Source of the DNA: Trebouxia sp. TZW2008
Taxonomy: Eukaryota > Chlorophyta > Trebouxiophyceae > Trebouxiales > Trebouxiaceae
Length of the DNA: 64,000 nt
Direction of reading: 5' to 3'
Assembly (NCBI GenBank): GCA_002118135.1
Contig: BDIU01000287.1
Coordinates: forward strand, 248,001-312,000
Shown: positions 23,701 to 33,100 of the stretch, piece after piece
Position numbering within the stretch: the first letter of the stretch is position 1
How the letters are laid out: every line of letters starts with the position of its first letter
Program-made: the position numbers and the translations under genes
Notes under the pieces: generated by a model
What the model saw: the letters and a program-made list of their open reading frames with translations, nothing else
The model's database searches: none
What the model was told of the DNA's origin: nothing

Positions 23701-24199
23701 ATGCTGCAGCAAGATCTCACGTCAAGCCAGTTGACTTGTTGTGGTTTGCGCACTGTAGGTATTGTGTGGCTAGGCAGCTCTGCGTGACGCGTGCAGAGCA
23801 TCAGCAACAGCACACCTTCATTAATACGCCTGCCTGGACGACATTCCTCTCAAAGACATTGTACTCATCAAAGAAGGTGCTGTGGAAGGCCACAGAAGCA
23901 TATGCTGACTTGCTGCTGTTGATGGAGCGTAACACAACCTGCATGTCAGATGATCACAATCAGCTTTGGCTGATATTTATGTGCGACTAAGCGAGCCAAG
24001 TTGAATTATGGACCTTTTCTGGGAAGCCCTCAAGCAGTAGCTCAGACCCTGCATCACCATAAAAGCTACAAAATGGAGCCCTAGGCGGTGCCAGCCAGGA
24101 CTGCAGGAAGTGCGTGATCACACCTATTCTCCCCAAGCACTGAAGAGCTATTTTCAAGTGTTTGATCTGGTGACCAGTCAGCGTGGCCTTCAAACTCAT
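17775..24199 (-). CDS. RAD9: Checkpoint clamp subunit RAD9 (9-1-1 complex)
   Basis: RAD9 is the PCNA-like subunit of the RAD9-HUS1-RAD1 clamp, loaded at DNA damage in the nucleus. Twelve exons, phase-consistent, 545 residues: 24124-24199, 24014-24048, 23816-23938, 23604-23703, 23346-23457, 22624-22748, 22013-22233, 21529-21685, 20496-20771, 19037-19217, 18326-18472, 17775-17859. Landmarks: start MSLKATLTGHQIKHL; INSSKSAYASVAFHSTFFDEY; SRLILHLDSN; RLLSSFHTTVGEITIIATPD; DVTFNLKDFKHMLSMCESLG with RFDQPGAPLV; and AELILATLM closing the clamp fold near residue 290. The tail is a low-complexity Pro/Gln/Ala region ending in an acidic run (TPDDDDDEDDADAIPGTPPGP), as in other RAD9 tails. The ATG at 24199 matches the family start. 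The gene carries at least five junction arrays. Exon choice within the arrays assumes the copy contiguous with the full exon is used. Confidence 0.95.
19037..19905 (-). repeat. Six-copy array of the RAD9 exon 10 start (about 135 bp units)
   Basis: The exon 10 start plus preceding intron (on the - strand TGCATGCAG|GTGGTCGCTTGAGCCGG, then AGGCCTGAAGGTCAGGC) occurs six times. Acceptor-adjacent blocks lie at 19212, 19348, 19485, 19621, 19753 and 19885, with spacing 132-137 bp. Most copies keep an AG acceptor and the reading GGRLSRR-like. Only the copy at 19217 continues into the full exon. Confidence 0.95.
20165..20550 (-). repeat. Copies of the RAD9 exon 9 end
   Basis: The exon 9 end and donor (+ strand CTTACCGCTGGGTGGGTTCC at 20491) recurs as TTGCCACTGGGTGGGCTCC near 20168 and as CAACCACTGGGCGG near 20292. 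Both are in the downstream intron. Two are followed by a similar GTCAGCCTC..CTGT..TACTGCTG block. Confidence 0.75.
20770..21145 (-). repeat. Extra upstream copies of the RAD9 exon 9 start (about 180-187 bp units)
   Basis: The exon 9 start (GGCCGGACTCCAGGCACAG on the - strand, top at 20771) recurs with tops near 20958 and 21139. All three share GCAGCTGCTGACCTCAG..CAAG and CAGGGCAGAACCCC. The two upstream copies are followed by intron-like sequence ending at TGTACAG or similar. Only the 20771 copy reads on into the complete exon. Confidence 0.93.
22195..22370 (-). repeat. Two-copy duplication at the RAD9 exon 7 start
   Basis: The + strand block GTGTACAG.(A/G)CCTTGTCAGC(G/A)TGAGCTGCAT, covering the start of exon 7 and its acceptor, occurs at 22209 and again near 22321. 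Offset is about 112 bp. The second copy lies in the upstream intron. Confidence 0.8.
22690..23040 (-). repeat. Four-copy array of the RAD9 exon 6 start (88 bp units)
   Basis: Acceptor plus exon start (CAG|GCTGCTGTCCAGCTTCCAC on the - strand) occurs four times. Junctions lie at 22748, 22835, 22923 and 23011, with spacing 87, 88 and 88 bp. Each encodes a version of LLSSFHTTVGEITIIA. Only the 22748 copy continues into ELDPAQASKS. The 22835 copy lacks one base in the exon part. Confidence 0.96.
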
Positions 24200-24342
24200 A
24201 CTGATGGCTCCGGCAGAGATTGCGTCTGCTCAAGGCAGTCGTACGTGTCTACGCGACCTGGTGATCCGACCGTTTACCCTCCGTTCATGCTGATCACTGT
24301 CTCGTTTCAACGAGCTGCCCGTCACTGGGGAAGCAGAGCGCC
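24200..24342. promoter_or_regulatory. Compact divergent promoter between RAD9 and TTLL
   Basis: Only about 140 bp separates the RAD9 start (24199, -) from the first candidate ATG of the tubulin ligase-like gene (24343, +). If both starts are right, 5' untranslated regions overlap or are very short and the promoter is shared. I see no TATA box. Confidence 0.45.
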
Positions 24343-27300
24343 ATGAGTTACACGGAAGAAGTTGTGCAGCGTAATTTGATGCATCTCCGGGGTGCGAATA
24401 TCGCATGGGACGTCGTCCAGAGTCATGCTATGCTGCAGGCTCGCAGCTGCAAAGCATGCATGACTTGTTGACCGAGTTGACCAGCTGCTGCGGGAGTTAC
24501 GACTTGGCAACATAGCCAGGACCTGGCAGTGCCGTCGAACACATTGCTTTTGCTCTTGCTCAGACAGCAGTGTTGCACAAATTGCGGCCACTTCAGCTTG
24601 CAGGTTGCTGCTCGCGCACTGTGCAGACCTAAGCTGCGCGCTGCACGTCTCTAGCGCTTTGGGCGAGCAGGCAGAAGGCTGTGAGAGCTATTTGCAGCCT
24701 TCAATTTGTCTGCATTGGTGCCCTGATCATCGTACGACAGGACGAACTTCAGGATTGTTGAGCGGGTCCTTGCATGCGATTGGCTGCAACTTTTTGCCTG
24801 CTGCTGCTCCACAGCCTTGTTCCCGCACGAGCTCAAGTCCCGCAGGTAGGTCGCACAACGCCTAGCCAGTGACATGATGACACACAGCATCACTAGTTCC
24901 AGCTGTTTTGCTGCACCGCCTTGCAGGTGCAGGCAAATCTCAGCTCGCCTCAACGTTTCTGGCTAGATGAGTTTGCATTTACACCAGGGGAGACAACTCT
25001 CCTCAAGGAGGAGATTGAGGTATGCATCAAAGCCTTCATGCAGCGGTGAGATCCTGCATTGGGACATTTTAACCAGGTTGAGTTTGTTGCAGGCAGCAGG
25101 CCCAAACCGAGCAATTGTTTCTGGTGAAACAAAAAGGCTGCGCTTTGCCATCAAGGGGTATGATGCAATCAGATCTTGGGACATTTACTGGACAGGGAGG
25201 CAGGTACTAAACACTCCAACCACCTCAAGCAGTCTTGCTTGCTATGTGTGCTCAAGCCCTAGACAATCAGTGCTCACTGACAGTCATTGTTGGCTGTGTT
25301 TTTAGCGGCTTATGAGCTTCTGAGACTCAAACAAGCTGCAGGCCCAACAAGCCATGAAAGTGACATGCTAAGCCTTGAGACGCGTGCATCTTGCATCCTC
25401 ATGTTGCTTGCTTGCTTCCATGCGCTTGATAAACCTTCGCCAATGTCAGCATCAATCTGTATTGCAATGGCGTAGCAAGCCGTCAAGCAGCAAGCAGTGC
25501 AGCCTTGAAGGCACAGCAGCTGCCTCTGCCTGTGTGACATACCAATGCGAGAAGGCTGCAAAACACATGGGGCCCAGGCAGAGGACATAACAAACCTGTA
25601 AAGTACAGAGAATGCAGCATCACATGCAGCTGTGCTGACTCGTCCCTTGTCTACCACAACAATGCAACAAGGCTCTGACAAAGATCTTTTGCCTTTGCAC
25701 ATTCATGTGGGAAAACTCTGACAAGTTCCTCTGCCTTCTACAGCAATGCGAAAAGGCTCTGACAAAGATGGGTCCCAGGCAGAGGGTGAGCTGTGTGCCA
25801 GGTGTGCAGAGCTTGGCAAGGAAAGCCAGACTGATAGCCACATTGGCACAGCACTATGGGGAGGGAGCCTTTGAGCTGACCCCTCGCTCCTGGCTGCTGC
25901 CTGACCACTATTGGCAGTGGCGCCTCTGGGCAGAAGCTCGGGTATCCTTGTACAGCCAAACTTGCGCACTTGAATGTGCATTAAAAAGCGTTGTGAATGC
26001 TGCATCCTCTGATAGCCACACTGAGACAGCACAGCGAGGAGGGGCCTTTTGAGCTGACTCCTTGCTCCTGGCTGCTGCCTGACCACTACTGGCAGTGGCG
26101 TCGTTGAGTGGGAGCTCAAGTGTGTACTCAATTCATATACACCTGAAGATGCGTCAGCAAGCATTCTGGATGCTGTATTTTTGCTTGCTGCATTTTCGGT
26201 AAGGTTTTATGTTCTTGAGGCTTGCTGTGTACAGCGTGCATGACATGCACTACCAGCCAGGCAAGCAGCGTGTGCTGCTGCATAACTCCAGCAGATTATA
26301 AAACCAATCTGCAGCCAGCAACTGTGCAGCATCTAGAGGCTGCTGCATGCTCATACCAGATAGTTACTGCCCTGTGGTATCATCAACAACACCAGTACAA
26401 CAAGACACCGGCCTTGTCATCAATCTATCAAAACACAGTCATGACACAGCCTTGCCAGTGAAACGAGAGTTCATGGGGCCAAGCTTGGCCAGCATGCATG
26501 CAGGGAGGGGGACCAAGTCAGATGTGGGTACTGAAGCAGGATGTGCACAGAGGCAAAGGAGTCCATGTCATGAAGCAACAGGAAGCCATAAGTGAGGTCA
26601 GCTTTCCAGCCAGCTCTGTCTGTTTACTTCCTTTGCCCTGCACACACCCTCTGCACCCATACCATTCTCAGCAGCAGGTTTCACTCAAGCAGCTTGTTGG
26701 AAGTATGCTGTATAAGATCATGTGGCGTCCAATGCCAGGCTCATTGTACTGATGCTGCCCCTATAAGCCCTGCTTGTTTGCTACGACTATATGCATATCA
26801 GCTACATGTATAGCACACAGGCATTGCCTGAGGCAGCAGCAAAATGTTGTGCGATTGTGGCAGTGGATGTGCAGGCTAGGCAATTTGAGTGGCATGAGGA
26901 GCACAAGCACATGCTGGTGCAGACCTACAAGGACAACCAGCTGCAGGTCCACGCCCGTCGCTTCTATGTCAGGTAAACCGCTCTAGGCATTTAGCCCCAT
27001 AGCTGTGACTGATGGTCACAGCAAAGATCCCGTAGACACAGGTCTTGCATGCCAATGGGGACTTGAGTCTGCCACTCCAGTATTTTACTGCCTCAACAAG
27101 TCAATAGGGCATATATGTAAGACAACTCCTGTTTGCAGCTGCACCTGTCAGCTATCCATGAAACATAACAAATGCTGTCTTCTCATCTATCCTTGTCATG
27201 CTTGGCACTGTCCTCCAGCTCAGCAGTGAAGCACTGCTATTCTGAGTACAGGCTAGGGTTCCATATATCTGTGTCATGCTTGACATCAACCTGCATCTCG

Positions 27301-29745
27301 ACAGCTAAGCGATGCAAATCGGGGTGCAGGCTATGGGTGGTGGTGACTGGCACGACCCCTCTCAAGCTGTACTTCTTTGATGGGGGTGTGGTCATCTTTG
27401 GCTCTGTCAATAAGAAGCGGACTGCTGTGGACTTGGCAGCTGATGATGAGGTAATCCACATGCATCCCTTTATGTCACTTGTCAAACATAGTATTATTGC
27501 TGCCATTCTGATGTATTATCGCTGTCATTGCGATGTATTATTGCTGTCGTTCTGATGTCCACAAGGTCATGACAGTGCTTCTTGCTGAAGCTTCCACAAA
27601 CTCTGCAACATTTTTGCAGCCAATGCATCAGCTTGAGCTGTTTTCCCCTCATCACAAGAATGAGGCCATAACTGATGTCCTAAAATGCAGTTGAGCTCAG
27701 AGTCTTGCAGTGGCAAGCTGGATGTGGGATACAGGAGTGAGATACATCGCAGCTAGTCTGTGTGAGCTTACCGGCAATCCAGTTGGATGGACATGCTGTC
27801 TGCAGGAATACATTGTGAATCTGTGGACACAGGACCGTGAGATGTCTCAGCCTTGGAGCATGTCCACCTTTCAGGAGCACATCAACAATGTGACTGGCAG
27901 CCGAGCAGCCTATGACAGCATGTGGGCTCATATGCAGAGAATCATAGGTGAGCATGTGCGTGTGGTTTTAGGAAACAACATGCACCACATCCATATAATT
28001 GTAAGCAGCATGGAAATACCTGTCAAAGGTTGAGGCTATGCTAAGCATCAAGCATGTACAGTGTACGACAGCGATGATGACAACTGCTAAGAAGGACTCT
28101 CGTACATGTCTAGCTGACCACAATGTTGGCCTGACACATGCATGCTGTGCAGGCTACACATATGCAGCAGGCTTAAATGCAATGAGAGGGGCAACAGCCA
28201 TGCTGGGGGCGCCGCCAGGCTCCAGCTTTGAGGTGTTTGGGGTGGACATGCTGGTGGACACTGACTACCGCCCCTGGCTGGTGGAAGTCAATGCAGTACC
28301 CTCCCTTGCCCGCAAGGTATGTCATGACATATTGAGAACACACACACCAAAATTGATATTAGTGCCAACAAGCTGTGGCTGCTGCTTGTGCAGCAACTCA
28401 GCAATAGTCTGCTGTGATGATCAATATTACGTAAGGCTTTTATGAATGACATTAAATGTCTTGATCATGGTGCCATATAGATTGCTTGCCCAACACTCAA
28501 TTAAGCCATCACACACATTGCTAGAGGCGTCATTTGTTGCTCACTGTGCTTTGTACAGCATGCGGAAGCTGTGAATTATGCACAGAAGCTTTCCCAATGC
28601 ATCACCGGTGCAGAGTGCCAGAAGATGTTGCTCAGAAGGCAACAATCGTTGTGTTGATGCCTGGCTTGACTGCGCATTGCAGGTGGTGGATTGCAATGAG
28701 GCTGACAAAGAGTGCCATCAGGCAAAGCATGCGGCCAATGCCTTTGACACAGAGAAGGTGGCACTCATGCATGGCATCTTTGAGCTGCTTCAGACTCCCC
28801 CTGGTGAGTGTTTCTTACGTGCCATCTTGTTGGCTGATGTGCACATCGAGCAACAGTGAATATTTACGTATGCCCATGAAAGCGCTACGTATGGCAGTGC
28901 CTGACACGGCTCTGTGCATTGTCTGTGAAGAGACAGACATGTGCTTGCGTTTTGACCTGTTTATAGAGATTGAAAAAGCTACTTGCAGCTTAGGCGCCGG
29001 TATCAGCTCACGGTGGACAGGGAGACTGATGCATGAATCCCGGCAGCACAAACCTTGATTTCCAGCTAAAATTGAATGCTGTGCTGTGCTGTGCTGTGCT
29101 GTGCTGTGCTGTGCTGTGCTGTGCTGTGCTGTGCTGTGCTGTGCTGTGCTGCGCTGCGCTGCGCTGCGCTGTGCTGCGCTGTGCTGTGATGTGCTGCGCT
29201 ATGTTGCAGGTCAAGCTGATGAAGGGCAACATGACCCCCTTGCAGACCACCTGCGCGAGGTAGACATTGCTGTCCAGAATCGCTTCATTCCCATCCTTAT
29301 GGTCCCAGATGCAGCTCAGTATAGAAACGAGCAGAAGCACCTTGAGCTTCAGAGGCGCAAAGCTCGCAAACATGCACCAGCTGTTATCAGAGCTGCTTCT
29401 CCTGTGCCAGACCACATTGCACAGCGTGAGCTTTTGACAGTCAAACTGGAGGACATGAATATAACCACGCAGCCTAAGCAGGCTGAGCAATATACACAAG
29501 CTGAACCCAGCAAAGCCATGATGGTCATGTATGGCCTGAGAAATGCTGTGTTGTATGTGTGGTACTGGCTTCCAACGCAGGAAGAAATTTTGTTGTGGGC
29601 GGCTGAATATGTGCCTGGCGCAGATGCCTTGATCATGGATTATTACAGGCTGAGATTAGGGCGGACGCCATTGCAGAAGGTTGTTTTCGAGATTCCTGTT
29701 GACCCGCTTGACCAAGCTTTGCATGACGCCTGGGTTCATAAGTAG
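24343..29745 (+). CDS. Tubulin-tyrosine ligase-like (TTLL) ATP-grasp ligase
   Basis: TTLL enzymes add tyrosine, glutamate or glycine to tubulin and related proteins. Exons: 24927-25019 (RFWLDEFAFTPGETTLL), 25093-25203 (LRFAIKGYDAIRSWDIYWTG), 25744-25941 (FELTPRSWLLPDHYWQW), 26504-26596 (MWVLKQDVHRGKGVHVM, ATP-grasp strand), 26875-26972 (VQTYKDNQLQVHARRFYVR), 27330-27450 (LWVVVTGTTPLKLYFFDGG), 27806-27947 (EYIVNLWTQ), 28153-28316 (FEVFGVDMLVD...PWLVEVNAVPSLARK), about 28559-28620, 28683-28803, and 29210-29745 with the stop. The GVDMLVD and WLVEVNAVPSL blocks are the usual metal and ATP site. The N-terminus is uncertain: the ATG at 24343 reads MSYTEEVVQRNLMHLRG, but I could not splice it to 24927. 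A C-terminal extension of about 170 residues carries an aromatic-rich stretch (VLYVWYWL). Substrate class is not determined. Confidence 0.85.
25530..26125 (+). repeat. Junction copies around the TTLL exon 25744-25941
   Basis: Acceptor-side: CAATGCGAAAAGGCTCTGAC (25744) recurs as CAATGCGAGAAGGCTGCAAA (25547) and CAATGCAACAAGGCTCTGAC (25661). Donor-side: GAGCTGACCCCTCGCTCCTG (25870) recurs as GAGCTGACTCCTTGCTCCTG (26051), followed by the same GACCACTA(T/C)TGGCAGTGGCG. One exon therefore has both ends duplicated into its two flanking introns. Confidence 0.88.
29075..29200 (+). repeat. GTGCT pentanucleotide microsatellite before the last TTLL exon
   Basis: About 25 units of GTGCT, drifting to GCGCT at the right, end some ten bases before the acceptor TTGCAG|GTCAAG of the last TTLL exon. 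The tract replaces the expected polypyrimidine region. It also creates open frames of Cys/Ala/Val/Leu repeats that I do not treat as coding. Confidence 0.97.
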
Positions 29746-30172
29746 TAGTCTCGACATTGATGCAGTCAAATTGTCATTCTTCAGATGTGACGGGGCCTCA
29801 CCTTGGCTGTCAATCTGGAACATTTCCAGCAACATTCCAATATGCATAACACTACAGGTTCCTTGCGGGCTGAGGGCGTAATTGTGACTGCGTTCCATGA
29901 TTTCATTATCCCCGGTCAGGGGATTGCTCATGCTGCTCGTGCAGTGTTGACGCTTGCATGAACATTTTGAAATGAACAAATGTTGCTGAAAATCGCACTT
30001 TGAGTCGGTGAGCAAGTTCAGTTAACTTAAAACGTTTTCTCACAAATCTCACAGTGGCGCAGCATGTACTGAATTTACCTTTCAAACACAAAAACTGCAG
30101 CACCCCGACATGCTGCATACAAAGAGGCTTTGCTCCCGCAGCACGGACCACCCATGATACAGCCCACAACAA
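29746..30172. other. Convergent intergenic region between TTLL and SCAPER
   Basis: This is 427 bp between two gene 3' ends. I see no gene, repeat or clear poly(A) signal. Confidence 0.5.
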
Positions 30173-33100
30173 TCATGTTGAAACATGCTCAGCAGTGATG
30201 CCATGCAAGAAGCTTTCGGCATCCTGAAAAGCGACAGCTGGAAACCTATGCTGTGACTCGTATCTCCAGTCATCACTGCCTTGGCATGTTGAGTTGGCAG
30301 GGGAACCAGTAGCTGCTTTACTGCTAGAAGCAATTTGCGTGACTTCACTGTCTGGCTGGGTTGCTGCTGCAGACACTTTTGCTGAGGCAGTATTGTGATG
30401 GGCTTTGCTGATTGCCTCAGGTTTGATGGTACAGTTGGCCATGTGGTGTTTCTGCACAAAGTCCAGCAGGCTGCGAAGCTCCATGTTGCGATGCAAAATC
30501 TGCACTCACATCACACACCTCAGCATGCATTACCCTTCATGCTGGTGGTCAGTTGCAAGCATGACACTGCATTTGCAATGATCACACATTTGCTGCGCCT
30601 TGAAGAGGCAATATGCTTGAGAGTTCTGCTGCACAGCATGAGAGTGATGCTGTGCAATCTCAAAGTGTGGCCTCTTGCATTTATGAAAGTAGGCTCACAG
30701 GGAACAGATGCAGCAAGACAGTCACCTCACACAATCTCTGATTGGAGATGCAGACTGCCAGCAGCAAGCAGTCAAGGCTGTCTGCTGCGGCAGATCCTTT
30801 TGACAGACTTCTTGACAATGTGCACAGCTTGTGCACTGCTGCAGGGCTCTTGCCCCACAGCAGCATTGCATTAAAAATGGACAAGGGTATGCTCAAAGTC
30901 AGCAGGTGCAGCAACATTCTCACCTCACACACTTTCTGATTGGAGATGCAGACTGCTAGCAGCGTGCAGTCAAGGCTGTCTGCTGCGGCAGATCCTTTTG
31001 GCAGACTTCTTGACAATGGGCACAGCTTATGCACTGCTGCAGGGCTCTTGCCCCACAGCAGCGCTACACATGGGACTGATGAGTGTATGCTCAAGGTCAG
31101 CAGGTGCAGCAAAATTCTCACCTCGCACACTCTCTGATTGGAAATGCAGACTGCCAGCAGCGTGCAGTCAAGGCTGTCTGCTATGGCCAAACCCTTTGGC
31201 AGGCTTCTTGACAGGGTGCACAGCTTGTGCACTGCTGTAGGGGTCTTGCCCCACAGCAGGACATCTTGATTGCGTGGCTCCAGCACAGCAAACAGTCCCA
31301 CAAACAGTAGGATCTCTTGCAGCAAACCCAAGATCTGCAGAATGCCTGCTGTGAGCATGCCATCGTTTAGCGTTTTTCCTTTTGCTCATTTAGGGCTGAA
31401 AACTTTCAGATTGAAAGCCATGCAGTAGCACTTGTAGCTGGAATTATGGATTCCGACTTTTACAGAGAGCTGATTGTAAGACTGCTTGAGAGCAAGAGCT
31501 GTCAAGTTTCCGGAAGCCTGAACATCGAATTCAGCAATGTGGTGTCAGCGCCCAGCAAGCAGTGGATGTCGCATGAGGAGCAAAAACGTACCTCATTTGG
31601 TGAAGAATCCCATTGCCTTGTGGCATACATGAGCAGGAAGGAGATGACGTGCAAGATCTCCATACGCAGGTCTGCACCTCCCAGCAGACGCTGCAGGCAT
31701 GGCAGATCCAACAAGGCTGCATTGCTCAGCACTCTGCATCAACATCGCATCCTTTTCCACAAAGGGCAAGCCATACATGAATTCAATATCCAGAATTTTT
31801 GTTCTGGCCGCAGCTTCAGGTCTGTATTTTCTGTTCAGGACAAGTTTCCATCCTACATGAACTTATCCCGTACAAATCAGCTTGTATACTGAATCTATGG
31901 ACTGGCAAAGCAAGATCTCAAGCAAAACTGCCAGGCTGCAAGCTATGCTAGATGAGTGCAGCTGGCAAGCTCGTTTCAGCAGCTGCAACATGGACTGATA
32001 TGGTCATAGCACTTATCAACACACACAAACAACTTGCACAGGGCTTGCACCAGGTGTATCTGCTATAAGTCAACGTATGAGCAGGCATGCTATGCAGTTG
32101 CATGCAAGCCAAGACAGATGCTGCATGTCAATAAATCACAGAAGCTCAAGGGGTAACAGAAGCTGAAGGGGTAAGGGCAGACCTGAGGACAGCTTGCGCC
32201 ACTGCCACAAAGTTATGGGGCAGGGCGTGATAGTCAGGTTCTGCGGCTGGTGGGGGGCAGCAGGTGGTGGTATGCAGCAGCACTGCAGTCAGTAGGGACA
32301 GCATTCCTGCCAGTCCAACCTCCTGCAATGGACCATTACTTTTGAAATTAGCTCCCATAGTTGCTTCTTACTTTGTACCTCTACGTGGACAGTCTCAACA
32401 GACCTACTCAGACACACCTAAGGTCAGGGAAAGGACACAGGAGATTCCTCAATTTTACATGAGGTAGTGAACCTGCAGGAGGTGGATCTGACTGCCCCTC
32501 AGATTCTGCAAAACAGGCCATGTGGCGTCTGGGTTTGCGTTAGCATATTGACATGGTGCTGTCTGCCATGCTGGTGGCGTATGTTATGAGCACATGCCAC
32601 TGGCACGACTGCAAGTGCAATAGCAGCTGGAAACCAGCAGCAGTTTCTGCCACCCACAGGTACAGAAGAGCGGTCAAAAGATCCATGACAGCTGAAAGCA
32701 GCTTGAAATGGCGCTATTGCTATGCCATTCGCCAACAATGCAAGCTAGCTCCCAGTGCAGTAAGCCACCTTGAACGTGATGACAATGCTGGGGCCATAAT
32801 GGCAGTGCCCTTTGGCGCAGCCAGGCAGGGCAGATCGCTGCTTGTCAGGCTGCAGGGGCGGGGGCTCAGACTGTGCTGTGAGGGCCTCTAGCAGGTGAAG
32901 CCCCTCCACTACAAAGCCTGGGAAGGGGGCTGCCGTCTCCCCCTGCAATGTACAGCTGCTGACATAAATGTGGTGCATTCACCGTAGGATTGTTATTTTG
33001 ATTGTGGTATGTGAAGTGTTCAATGAGCATTTGTGTTGGTGACTGGGATTCAAGTATATGCAAGTTACGTTTTGCGGAGGTAAACACAGATGTGACCAAA

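Noticed and set aside
24322..24953. A gene on the - strand upstream of RAD9
   Set aside because: Open frames exist, but they lack domains and overlap the start region and first clear exon (24927-25019) of the TTLL gene.
29033..29209. Open frames of repeated Cys/Ala/Val/Leu on both strands
   Set aside because: They are translations of the GTGCT microsatellite. The real coding exon begins at 29210 after a good acceptor.
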